Of a DNA stretch of 15,528 nt, positions 1 through 6,546 are shown one piece after another (within the stretch, counting starts at the first letter, position 1; the number at the start of each line of letters is the position of its first letter). The DNA comes from a bacterium. GTDB taxonomy: Bacteria > Desulfobacterota > Deferrisomatia > Deferrisomatales > BM512. Position numbers and translations under genes: made by a program. The notes under the pieces were generated by a model that ran no database searches, was not told the origin of the DNA, and was given only the letters and a program-made list of their open reading frames with translations. The stretch covers positions 1-15,528 of the forward strand of contig SRXB01000015.1 of NCBI GenBank assembly GCA_009724975.1, in the 5' to 3' direction.

Positions 1-911
1 CGGGGGCTGGCGTGGCGGATGGCGTTCGTCAGCGCCTCCTGCAAAAACCTGTAAAGGCTGGTGGAGACATCGTCGGACATCGGGGGAATCCGCTCGCTCT
101 CGTAATCCACCGCCACCCCCGATTGCCGCGACACCTCCCTGCAAAGGCCCGCGAGCGTTTCCGCCAGCCCAAGGGTATCTAGCGAAGGCGGGCGCAGGCC
201 ATGGGCGATTCTCCTGATGCGCTGGGAAACCAGATCGGTCAGCCCAAGCGCCTCGGAAAGCTCCTCCCTGCACTTTTGCGCCCCCTCGGGCAGCGAATCC
301 GCGCAAAGTTTTATCATAATCTTAAGCGCGGTCATATATTGGCCCGTCTCGTCGTGAAGCTCCCTGGACAGGCGCGCCCTCTCCTTCTCGCGCACCGCAA
401 CCTCGCGCCTCGTGAGCGCCTTCAGCTTGTCGCGCCCCTCCCGAAGCTCATCCATCAGCTTTTCGCTTCGCTCGGAAAACTCCCGCTCAAGGGACCGTCT
501 CTCGGTAATGTCGCGGCAGGTGTATAGGGTGGTTCCCCCTGCCACCTTAACCCTCTTGACGTTGACGAGTATCGTGTGGGCGCGGCCCTCCTTGTCCGAA
601 GTATCCACCTCCACGTTGGCCACCTCGCCCTTGCTCCGCACTATGGCGCGGTCGGGCAACCCCTCGCCCAAAAGGGTCTCTATGCGGCCAAACTCCACCA
701 CCTCGGCGAAATCATAACCGAAAATGGTTTTTACGTTGGGGCAGATATAGGTGAACCTCCCCTCGTCGTCGGTGATGAACACCGCGTCGGAAATGTAACC
801 CAAAACGACGCGGTGAACCCGCGCCGAAGGCCTTCTCAGCGATTTTTCCCTCTCGGACTCTAGCAAAAAACCCACCGCCTTCCTCTGACTTTCAGGTTCC
901 AGGAGATACAT
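1..911 (-). CDS. PAS-domain sensor histidine kinase (NarL/HisKA_3 type), 3' end outside window
   Basis: The translation from the ATG at 911 gives 303 residues and is still open at the window edge, so the C-terminus is missing. Residues about 35-140 look like a PAS sensor domain, with DAVFITDDEGRF near 42-53 and a closing RDITERR at 133-139. A charged, probably coiled-coil linker follows at 140-180. The HisKA_3 dimerisation motif LSRELHDETGQ (181-191) contains the likely phosphoacceptor His186. FLQEALTNAIRHA (289-301) is the N-box of the ATPase domain; the rest of that domain lies outside. No signal peptide or membrane segment is visible, so it is probably a cytoplasmic sensor feeding a LuxR/NarL-type response regulator, which is not in the window. 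AAGGG sits 5 nt before the ATG. The ligand of the PAS domain cannot be told from sequence. The gene is divergent from the Fe-S protein gene at 1108. Confidence 0.9.
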   Translation of the reverse strand, partial: MYLLEPESQRKAVGFLLESEREKSLRRPSARVHRVVLGYISDAVFITDDEGRFTYICPNVKTIFGYDFAEVVEFGRIETLLGEGLPDRAIVRSKGEVANVEVDTSDKEGRAHTILVNVKRVKVAGGTTLYTCRDITERRSLEREFSERSEKLMDELREGRDKLKALTRREVAVREKERARLSRELHDETGQYMTALKIMIKLCADSLPEGAQKCREELSEALGLTDLVSQRIRRIAHGLRPPSLDTLGLAETLAGLCREVSRQSGVAVDYESERIPPMSDDVSTSLYRFLQEALTNAIRHASP

Positions 912-1044
912 AATATCCCTTACCGGCCCCTCGCCCAAGTGGGGAAGATACCCAACTCCGGAATCAGGGCGAAAATAAAAAACTTTTATAAAATGAGAAA
1001 TTTTTCACATACACGCATGCGCGAACCTTCCTTTTCCGAAAAAC

Positions 1045-1073
1045 CTGTCCCGCCTCCCTTCGGCGTGTATAAT
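1045..1073 (+). promoter_or_regulatory. Putative sigma-70 promoter of the Fe-S protein gene
   Basis: A perfect TATAAT lies at 1068-1073, 34 nt before the TTG start at 1108. The -35 hexamer 17 nt upstream (CTGTCC, 1045-1050) is a poor match. The rest of the divergent gap (912-1107) has an AT-rich block at about 971-1009, with TATAAA on the minus strand (985-990). That could serve the kinase gene, but I see no convincing -35 for it. Confidence 0.5.
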
Positions 1074-1107
1074 CCTGCTGTAAACAGGCTAAACGGGAGA
1101 TGAGACT

Positions 1108-1956
1108 TTGTGCCAGTTCTGCATAACCCACGGCGAAGGCGAAAAATGGTACCTCAAGGCCAAGAACTATTCCGAGGACCTCCTTTCTGACCTAAAACGC
1201 CGCCGCTACATAGAGGAATTTGTAACCGACGTAGAGGGCAAGCGCCGGGGGCTCGGCCTACTCGCCTCTTTTGACTCCAAACCCGCCATTCTCCGCCGAA
1301 TGGCGGGCAAAGTCGTGACTAAAAAGATGCAAAAGAAGCACTTCGGCCAGGTCGTCCCCATAGAAGATGTTGAAAAGATACTGGCCACGGTGACCTCGGT
1401 GGTGAGGGTCGCCTGCCTTTGCCGAAAGGTCAACGGAAGGAAGGAGGGGCGCTACTGCTACGGGCTCTCAATAGCTCCGGAAGGCGGGGAGATGGCGAAA
1501 ATCCTTAAAAATTCGGCGCAAAGCTTCATGAACGGGCCAGAAGCCGGAGGAATGGAGGTCCTGACGAGGGAAGAGGCGCTTAAGGCGATGAAAGGCCATG
1601 AGGCCGAGGGCCTTTGCCACTCTGTATGGACCTTTCTGACCCCTTTCATCGGCGCGATATGCAACTGCGACCGCGCCGACTGCCTTGCCATGCGCATCTC
1701 CGTGGGCCACGAGATTCCGATAATGTTCCGCGCCGAATACGTCGCCGTGGTGGACGAGGAGAGGTGCGCGGGGTGCAGGGAGTGCATGAAAATATGCCCC
1801 TTCGGGGCGGTGGAGTGGAGCGCGTCGGCCAAGGAAGCGAAAATTGACCTGCGCCACTGCTACGGGTGCGGAATATGCCGCTCGGCCTGTCCCGCCGACG
1901 CCATTTCTCTAAAGGATAGGCGGGAAGAGCCCCAAACCGCCCAAAGGTGGCTTTAA
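1108..1956 (+). CDS. 4Fe-4S dicluster ferredoxin-like protein
   Basis: This 282-residue soluble protein ends in two bacterial-ferredoxin 4Fe-4S motifs: C220xxC223xxC226xxxC230P and C251xxC254xxC257xxxC261P. It is much longer than a simple ferredoxin. The N-terminal part carries further cysteines that could bind another cluster or metal: C2xxC5 in MCQFCITHGEG, C103xC105, C117, C170, and C185xC187 with C192. It begins with TTG at 1108, preceded by GGGAGA at 1095-1100 with 7 nt spacing. No in-frame ATG gives an equally good start, and the N-terminal CxxC would be lost with a later one. No signal peptide or membrane helix is seen, so it is probably a cytoplasmic electron carrier or redox protein. 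I recognise the type (an uncharacterised (Fe-S)-binding family) but not a defined function. It is divergent from the sensor kinase. Confidence 0.85.
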   Translation: MCQFCITHGEGEKWYLKAKNYSEDLLSDLKRRRYIEEFVTDVEGKRRGLGLLASFDSKPAILRRMAGKVVTKKMQKKHFGQVVPIEDVEKILATVTSVVRVACLCRKVNGRKEGRYCYGLSIAPEGGEMAKILKNSAQSFMNGPEAGGMEVLTREEALKAMKGHEAEGLCHSVWTFLTPFIGAICNCDRADCLAMRISVGHEIPIMFRAEYVAVVDEERCAGCRECMKICPFGAVEWSASAKEAKIDLRHCYGCGICRSACPADAISLKDRREEPQTAQRWL

Positions 1957-1959
1957 AAG

Positions 1960-2691
1960 CTAGTAGCTGTAAGAGATTCCGGCGTAGGGGCCGTCAAGGG
2001 TCTCCCACGGGGCGACCATCCACCTGTACCCGACCCTGACGAACCAGCTTTTTTCACCGAATACCGCCGACGCGTCGTAGTCCTCCACCGAATTTCCCTT
2101 TATCCGTATCCACTGGGAACGCAAATCGGCTCCAAAACCCCTGGAAAAGCGAAAACGCAGAGGCAGGGCGAGGGAAAAGCCGGTATTCGTCTCCTCCCCG
2201 TCGAGGACAAAGGGACCCGCGCCCGCGCCAGCCTCGAAATAATCGCTGAATTTCAGGCGTAGCAAAAGGTGCGCGCTTGCGGCGTCCAGGGAATCCTTGG
2301 GGTGCTTTTCCTGAAAGTGCGTGAGGCGGGCGCAAACCGCCACCGGCCCGTAACCGGCCTCGAAACGCCCGTCGAGGGCGGTGATGTCGGGCCTTACCGA
2401 CTGAAAGGAGAGATCAAGAGCGTAAAAGGGAAGGAGAGGGTCCCCGTACTTTCTCTCAACGGTTGTCTTTCCCGAGGGCCGCTCATCGCAGGGCCGCCCC
2501 GCTACGTCGCGGCATCCCTGATCCGGCTCGAAATTGAAACCGTCGTCCCTGTCGCCCGAAGAGGAGCCCGAAGAAGAGGAGCCGCCTGAGGTAGCGCCGC
2601 TTTCAAAATCGGCCAAGTCTCCGGCCAGCGCCGCGCCCAGGGAGAGAAACGCCGCGAGCGAGGCGACAAGAAAAACTCCCCTCCTCCGCAT
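1960..2691 (-). CDS. Exported hypothetical protein, probable outer-membrane beta-barrel
   Basis: This 243-residue protein has a clear signal peptide: MRRR, then a hydrophobic stretch, with likely cleavage after Ala-Leu-Ala at residue 23. A low-complexity Ser/Gly/Asp linker follows (about 31-50), then a segment with two cysteines (C60, C68). The remainder alternates polar and hydrophobic residues with many aromatics, for example residues 85-100 and 205-240. It ends in SYSY, a terminal aromatic pattern typical of outer-membrane barrels. A strong AAGGAGG lies 4 nt before the ATG, inside the end of the upstream terC-like gene. The two genes are directly adjacent and so probably co-transcribed. 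I do not recognise the family. The barrel assignment is inference from composition and the C-terminus. Confidence 0.72.
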   Translation of the reverse strand: MRRRGVFLVASLAAFLSLGAALAGDLADFESGATSGGSSSSGSSSGDRDDGFNFEPDQGCRDVAGRPCDERPSGKTTVERKYGDPLLPFYALDLSFQSVRPDITALDGRFEAGYGPVAVCARLTHFQEKHPKDSLDAASAHLLLRLKFSDYFEAGAGAGPFVLDGEETNTGFSLALPLRFRFSRGFGADLRSQWIRIKGNSVEDYDASAVFGEKSWFVRVGYRWMVAPWETLDGPYAGISYSY

Positions 2692-3570
2692 CTAACCTCC
2701 TTCTTTTTTCTCGCCCTCGTCCTTCGCGCATCCGCAGGGAAGATTCAACAGCCCCTTTTCGCAAAACCACCTTACGACGCCGGTGGGGATGGCGCGCTGC
2801 TCAAGAAGATCGTCCACCGCGACGCTACCGTCCTCAAGTTTTTCAATCAACCTGCTTTCAAGGTCGGTGTGAATCTTGCGCTCGTGCCAATCCCTGTAGA
2901 CGAGCGAAGCGCCCAAAATAGCGATAATCCCCATCACCATCCAGAAGGTTCCCTTCGCGATCTCGATGTGAAAGGTTTCGAGGGTCAGCTTTATGCCGAC
3001 GAAAAAGACAATCTGGTAGGCCAGATCCTCCATCTTCGGGAGCTTTTCCAGAAGGGCGATGAAAAGGTTCGCGGCATAGCGCAAAAAGAATATGCCGAGA
3101 ATGCCGCCGAGCCAGACGATTACGAGCTTGTCGCTCATGCCCACCGCGGCGGTTATGGAATCTATGGAAAAGGCGATGTCGGTCAGCTCCACCGCTATCA
3201 CCGTCCGCCAGAACCCCGCGTGGGCCTTGGCGGACCCGCTGTAGGCGTCCTCGCGCGAGAAGAAGAACATGTGCTTCATCGAGAGGTAAAGCAGGTACCC
3301 GCCGCCGAGGAGCTTAAAGACGGCCATCTCCATCAGGTGCGAGGCGAAAATCAGCGCTATCGCCCTGAAAACGAAGGCGCCGACTATGCCGTACATAAGG
3401 GCCTTGCGGCGCTGGGCTGGCGGCAATTCGCGCACGAGAATAGCCAGGACAAGGGCGTTATCGACCGAAAGTATGCCCTCGACCATCGCAAGCGTCCCGA
3501 TGGTGAGAAAATCCATCCCGTTAATCGACGCCAGCTCCGCGGCCACTCTGGCAAAAAGACCGGTTTCCAT
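2692..3570 (-). CDS. TerC-family integral membrane protein
   Basis: This 292-residue polytopic inner-membrane protein has the two acidic TerC signatures. EGILSVDNAL (31-40) lies in the first helix, and ELTDIAFSIDSI (128-139) lies in a central helix; together they would form the metal-handling acidic pair. About seven hydrophobic segments are visible between residues 20 and 225. A charged cytoplasmic tail follows, with a CGC motif near residues 279-281. TerC proteins are linked to tellurite resistance and, in characterised cases, to manganese export during metalation of exported proteins. The actual substrate here is unknown. The ATG at 3570 has GGGAGA a few nt upstream. The TAG stop directly abuts the next gene's ATG. 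The downstream exported protein could be a functional partner, but that is only positional inference. Confidence 0.9.
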   Translation of the reverse strand: METGLFARVAAELASINGMDFLTIGTLAMVEGILSVDNALVLAILVRELPPAQRRKALMYGIVGAFVFRAIALIFASHLMEMAVFKLLGGGYLLYLSMKHMFFFSREDAYSGSAKAHAGFWRTVIAVELTDIAFSIDSITAAVGMSDKLVIVWLGGILGIFFLRYAANLFIALLEKLPKMEDLAYQIVFFVGIKLTLETFHIEIAKGTFWMVMGIIAILGASLVYRDWHERKIHTDLESRLIEKLEDGSVAVDDLLEQRAIPTGVVRWFCEKGLLNLPCGCAKDEGEKKEGG

Positions 3571-3621
3571 TAGCTTCTCCCGATTTCGCTGTAAATTGCA
3601 TTAGATGACGCTTTAGACGTG

Positions 3622-3639
3622 CAACCTTGTTAAAGGTTG
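3622..3639. repeat. Perfect inverted repeat in the terC/cytochrome divergent gap
   Basis: CAACCTT (3622-3628) and AAGGTTG (3633-3639) form a perfect 7-bp inverted repeat around GTTA. It lies 52 nt upstream of the terC-like start codon and about 80 nt upstream of the cytochrome -35 box. It has no U-tract on either side, so it is not a typical terminator. It could be a regulator-binding palindrome or a hairpin in the terC leader; the sequence does not decide between these. Confidence 0.5.
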
Positions 3640-3719
3640 AAAAGCGCCCGCTCAAACCTCTCCGCCATTGAAACATATCCGTCCACGAAGCGGTAATAAC
3701 TCCGGCGCTGGATAAAGTA

Positions 3720-3748
3720 TTCACAATCCTTGAAAATATCTATACAAT
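3720..3748 (+). promoter_or_regulatory. Probable sigma-70 promoter of the selenocytochrome gene
   Basis: TTCACA (3720-3725) and TACAAT (3743-3748) each match the consensus at five of six positions and are separated by the ideal 17 nt. The predicted transcript would start near 3755 and have a short leader. GGAG at 3767-3770 is the likely ribosome-binding site, 11 nt before the ATG at 3782, which is a somewhat long spacing. Confidence 0.65.
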
Positions 3749-3781
3749 TATCAAAAATAATGTTTTGGAGCATCCCCGACC

Positions 3782-4891
3782 ATGAAGATGAAGATACTAG
3801 CGGCCATCGCCCTCCTGGCGATGCCCGTTGCGGCGCTGGCCGAAGATGCGGCGGGTAAACTTCCCGCCAAAGACCAGTACATCACCTCCGAAGGCTGCAA
3901 AGGATGCCACATAAAAGAGCATACGGGATGGCTGCGCACCTTCCACTCAACCGCTATACAAAACCCGAAATACGTCCCTTCGGCGGTTAAGGGCGACTTC
4001 ACCCAGCCCGGACTCGGCTTCACCCTTCAGGAGGTGGACCTCACCATAGGTTCCCACTGGACCCAGCGCTACATGAAAAAAATCGACGACGACTACTACA
4101 TTTTGCCGAAGTCGTGGTCAATATCCAGCCAGCGGTGGGAAAACTACAATGTCTGGAGCTGGCAAAAACAGCCCTACTCCAAATACTGCATAGGATGCCA
4201 CGTGGTCCGCTTCGATCCTGCGGACAAATCTTACGTGGAACACACAATAGGATGCGAAGCCTGCCACGGGCCGGGCAAGGGCCACGCCGACACCGGCGGC
4301 AACGGCCGCATAGTAAACCCCGCGAAACTCGGCAGCGTCGAGATGGAGAGCATCTGCGCCTCCTGCCACGTGCGCGGCAAGGACCCTTCGGGCCAATACA
4401 GCTTCCCCATAGGCTTTACCCCGGGCAAAAACCTCGCCGACTACTACATCCCCGACAAATTAAAGCCGGGAGAAGGCATATCCGACGGCATAATCCGCAT
4501 CTTCCGGGAATGGTGGGGAAAGGCGGGTGACGAAGAGGCGATGTGCAGCGTTTGAGGGACCTCGGGACCCGCTGGTTCAGCGGGCGGAAAAAAAGTCATC
4601 TCCCAGACCGAATACTGCATGAAGTGCCACAAATTCGGAGAGAACTACTCAAAGCACACGAGGCACGACGACAGGCTCTTGCTGGCGTGCGCCGACTGCC
4701 ATAAGAAAACGGAGGTCGAGATCGAGCAGGACGACAACGTCCACTCCGTCTCCTACTTCCTCATCCACAAAAGAACCTGCTACGACAAAGACTACGCAAA
4801 AGCCTGCGTCGGATGCCACTCGCTATGGAGCAAAGACAAGGCCAAGGAAAAGCTCATTGGCTTCAAGGGCAGGGAGATGGTCCACGACTAA
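3782..4891 (+). CDS. Selenocysteine-containing seven-haem cytochrome c (in-frame TGA = Sec258)
   Basis: Reading through the TGA at 4553-4555 gives a continuous 369-residue protein ending at TAA 4889-4891. A Sec-type signal peptide (cleavage after residue 20, ALA/ED) sends it to the periplasm or beyond. Seven CxxCH haem sites are at 39-43, 136-140, 158-162, 192-196, 279-283, 303-307 and 342-346. The first four precede the TGA and the last three follow it. The sequence aligns end to end with the neighbouring cytochrome at 5347-6480. Shared blocks include HW-x-QRYMKK, YYILPKSWSISS, VEMExICASCHVRGKDPSG and DNVHSxSYFLxHKxTCYDK. The TGA aligns with Cys267 of that paralogue, so C255-S-V-U258 replaces C264-E-V-C267, a non-haem CxxC motif. 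A SECIS-like hairpin follows the TGA, and selA lies 2.3 kb away. A gene caller that stops at TGA would split this into 3782-4555 and a fragment near 4619-4891. Electron transfer is certain in type. The role of the Sec site (thiol/selenol redox, peroxide or metalloid reduction, or haem ligation) is unknown. Confidence 0.88.
4553..4584 (+). promoter_or_regulatory. Selenocysteine UGA codon with bacterial SECIS element
   Basis: The UGA (4553-4555) is followed by a perfect 17-nt stem-loop at 4568-4584: CCCGCU, loop GGUUC, AGCGGG, with six pairs of which five are G-C. The loop starts 18 nt after the UGA and opens with GGU. From memory, the E. coli fdhF SECIS has its GGUC loop at the same distance. 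A weak outer pairing of CC 4560-4561 with GG 4586-4587 is possible. A competing small hairpin at 4556-4570 is less stable. The hairpin encodes a Gly/Ser/Ala/Pro linker (GTSGPAGSAGG), as expected where RNA structure dictates the codons. That linker is three residues longer than in the Cys paralogue. Recognition by SelB is inferred. Confidence 0.85.
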
Positions 4892-4898
4892 GCCACGA

Positions 4899-4926
4899 AA
4901 GCCGCCCTTCGGGGCGGCTTTTTTTT
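4899..4926 (+). terminator. Rho-independent terminator after the selenocytochrome
   Basis: A 9-bp stem AAGCCGCCC / GGGCGGCTT closes a TTCG tetraloop and is followed directly by a run of eight T residues (4919-4926). It begins 7 nt after the TAA stop. It should end the selenocytochrome transcript before crcB, implying that crcB and the second cytochrome have a separate promoter or depend on read-through. Confidence 0.93.
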
Positions 4927-4933
4927 CGCCGTT

Positions 4934-4950
4934 CGCGGGTAAGACCCGCG
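4934..4950 (+). repeat. Perfect hairpin in the crcB leader
   Basis: CGCGGGT and ACCCGCG form a 7-bp perfect stem around AAG, 28 nt upstream of the crcB start and 7 nt after the terminator's T run. It lacks a T tract. It may be a leader hairpin or a protein-binding palindrome. It does not resemble the fluoride riboswitch, and no clear promoter is visible in this short gap. Confidence 0.45.
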
Positions 4951-4978
4951 CACAGAAAACATTGCGGACAAAGGGCCG

Positions 4979-5350
4979 ATGAAACTTCTGGGAATAATGC
5001 TGGGCGCGGTGATAGGCGCGAGCGCAAGGTATTTCGTGGGCGGGGCGATAGCCTCGCGGATGAAAGGCCCCTTCCCCCTTGGAACCCTCGCGATCAACCT
5101 CACCGGTTGCCTCATAATAGGCGCTCTGTGGGGCTTTGCGGAGCGCTTCGGCTGGTCGCCGACCCTGCGGGCCTTCCTCTTCATAGGAATACTCGGCTCC
5201 TACACCACCTTCAGTTCCTTTGGCCTCGAAACCCTTGCGCTCCTCAAAGCCGGACAGGCGGGGCAAGCGCTTTTATACCTCCTCGCCTCCAATATTGGCG
5301 GATTGGCGCTCGTATGGCTGGGGCTTGCCGCAACGGGGAGCAACGCATGA
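4979..5350 (+). CDS. crcB: Fluoride channel CrcB/Fluc
   Basis: This 123-residue, four-helix inner-membrane protein is the normal size for a single-domain Fluc channel, which works as a dual-topology dimer and lets toxic fluoride leave the cell. Family marks are visible: GASARYF with R17, GTLAINLTGC with N40 at residues 35-44, and the GSYTTFSSFGLE phenylalanine-box region at 73-84. AAAGGG lies 3 nt before the ATG, which is close; a start at 4997 is possible but would clip the first helix. The stop overlaps the start of the second cytochrome (ATGA, 5347-5350), so translation of the two is probably coupled. A fluoride channel inserted between two cytochrome paralogues is an odd context with no obvious functional link. 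Confidence 0.93.
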   Translation: MKLLGIMLGAVIGASARYFVGGAIASRMKGPFPLGTLAINLTGCLIIGALWGFAERFGWSPTLRAFLFIGILGSYTTFSSFGLETLALLKAGQAGQALLYLLASNIGGLALVWLGLAATGSNA

Positions 5351-6480
5351 CCTTCCCAAAATGTTTTGTCTTTCTCGTCAAAATGCTCCTCTGCCTTATA
5401 CCCCTTCTTGGAGTTGGCATTGGCGCAATCGCCTCGAACGGGCAATCGCCCCTTCCCCCGCGCTCGGATTACGTCGGGTCCGACGCCTGCCAGCCCTGCC
5501 ACCAAAAAGAATACAACGGGTGGAAAAACACCTTCCACTCCACCGCGGTAAAAGACGCCAAAGCCGACCCCGGCGCGATACTGGGCGATTTCTCCCAGCC
5601 CTCGATAGGCTTTGCCAAGGACGAAATAGAATTCACAATCGGCGCGCACTGGAACCAGCGCTACATGAAAAAAATAGGGAGCGAATACTACATCCTCCCG
5701 AAATCGTGGTCGATCTCAAGCCGCAAGTGGGAAAACCACAACGTCTGGGGCTGGCAAAAGCAACCCTACGGCAAATACTGCATCGGCTGCCACACGACCC
5801 GCTTCGACCCCACCGACAAATCCTACGTCGAGCACAAAATAGGTTGCGAGGCCTGCCACGGGCCTGGCAAGGCGCACGCCGCCGCCAACGACGGCAAAAA
5901 CATTATAAACCCCTCCAAACTGGGCAGCGTCGAGATGGAGATGATCTGCGCCTCCTGCCACGTGCGCGGCAAAGACCCGTCGGGCGAATACTTCTTCCCC
6001 GTCGGATTCACCCCGGGCAAAAACCTCGCCAACTACTACGTGCCGGACAAGATGCTTCCGGGCGAGGGGATCTCCGACGCCATTTTGAGAATATTCCGCG
6101 CCTGGTGGGGAAACGCCGGCAGCGAGGTGGCCGAGTGCGAGGTTTGCGGCATCTACAGCGAACGAGACTCCAAAAAGCCCAAATCCACGACCGAATATTG
6201 CATGGGTTGCCACAAATACGGCGACAAATATTCAAAACACACCAACCACAACCCCAAAACAACCCTGGAGTGCTTCGACTGCCACAAAAAAGTGGAGGTG
6301 GCCCTCGATGACGGGGAAACGGACAACGTCCACTCCATCTCCTACTTTCTGGTCCACAAAAAAACCTGCTACGACAAGAACTACGCTAAAGCCTGCATTG
6401 CCTGCCACTCGACCTGGAGCGAAAACAAGGCGGGCGAATGGCTCTCCACATGGAAGGGCCGCGAGGCAATTCACGAATAG
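5347..6480 (+). CDS. Seven-haem cytochrome c, Cys paralogue of the selenocytochrome
   Basis: This 377-residue exported cytochrome has an N-terminal hydrophobic segment (about 7-29) that serves as a signal peptide or membrane anchor. It has seven CxxCH sites at 48-52, 145-149, 167-171, 201-205, 285-289, 309-313 and 350-354. It matches the upstream selenocytochrome along its whole length, with the same haem spacing except in the segment after the CxxC. Here C264-E-V-C267 lacks the following His, so it is not a haem site; Cys267 (TGC 6145-6147) stands where the paralogue has selenocysteine. The frame is open back to 4813, but that stretch is antisense-free shadow across crcB. ATG 5347, overlapping the crcB stop, is followed at once by a plausible signal sequence. 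The fold resembles cytochrome c554-type proteins. Its donor and acceptor are unknown. It may replace the selenocytochrome when selenium is scarce (inference). Confidence 0.92.
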   Translation: MTFPKCFVFLVKMLLCLIPLLGVGIGAIASNGQSPLPPRSDYVGSDACQPCHQKEYNGWKNTFHSTAVKDAKADPGAILGDFSQPSIGFAKDEIEFTIGAHWNQRYMKKIGSEYYILPKSWSISSRKWENHNVWGWQKQPYGKYCIGCHTTRFDPTDKSYVEHKIGCEACHGPGKAHAAANDGKNIINPSKLGSVEMEMICASCHVRGKDPSGEYFFPVGFTPGKNLANYYVPDKMLPGEGISDAILRIFRAWWGNAGSEVAECEVCGIYSERDSKKPKSTTEYCMGCHKYGDKYSKHTNHNPKTTLECFDCHKKVEVALDDGETDNVHSISYFLVHKKTCYDKNYAKACIACHSTWSENKAGEWLSTWKGREAIHE

Positions 6481-6501
6481 GCAAGCCCCTTAGAGAAAAC
6501 A

Positions 6502-6528
6502 AAAAAGCCCGCGTAAAGCGGGCTTTTT
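6502..6528. terminator. Bidirectional terminator between the Cys cytochrome and mobA
   Basis: GCCCGC (6507-6512) pairs with GCGGGC (6518-6523) around GTAAA. Five A residues precede the stem and five T residues follow it, so the structure can terminate transcripts from both directions. It sits 21 nt after the cytochrome stop and 18 nt beyond the mobA stop, between convergent genes. Confidence 0.92.
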
Positions 6529-6546
6529 AATTTCGAAAGGGTCAAG

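Noticed and set aside
912..1107. selC (tRNA-Sec) or another tRNA gene in the larger intergenic gaps
   Set aside because: I looked at 912-1107, 3571-3781 and 9177-9323 for an acceptor stem with a T-loop and a TCA anticodon, and saw none.
3571..3781. Manganese (yybP-ykoY) riboswitch in the terC leader
   Set aside because: No matching conserved loop sequences were seen on the minus strand. Only the CAACCTT/AAGGTTG palindrome is present.
4553..4555. The TGA as a nonsense mutation that makes the first cytochrome a pseudogene
   Set aside because: The frame is intact on both sides, all three downstream haem motifs are kept, the codon aligns with a functional Cys, and a well-placed hairpin follows. 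Sec decoding explains all of these; decay explains none.
4927..4978. Fluoride riboswitch upstream of crcB
   Set aside because: The gap is short and shows only a simple 7-bp hairpin, not the conserved crcB-motif pattern as I know it.
4813..5346. N-terminal extension of the second cytochrome in an open frame across crcB
   Set aside because: The translation is Arg/Pro-rich with no motif and overlaps the end of the selenocytochrome and all of crcB. The start at 5347 is followed by a signal-like hydrophobic segment.
6145..6190. A matching SECIS hairpin after the Cys codon of the second cytochrome
   Set aside because: I found no comparable GC stem-loop with a G/U loop at the same spacing there. 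The Cys paralogue seems to have no remnant element.
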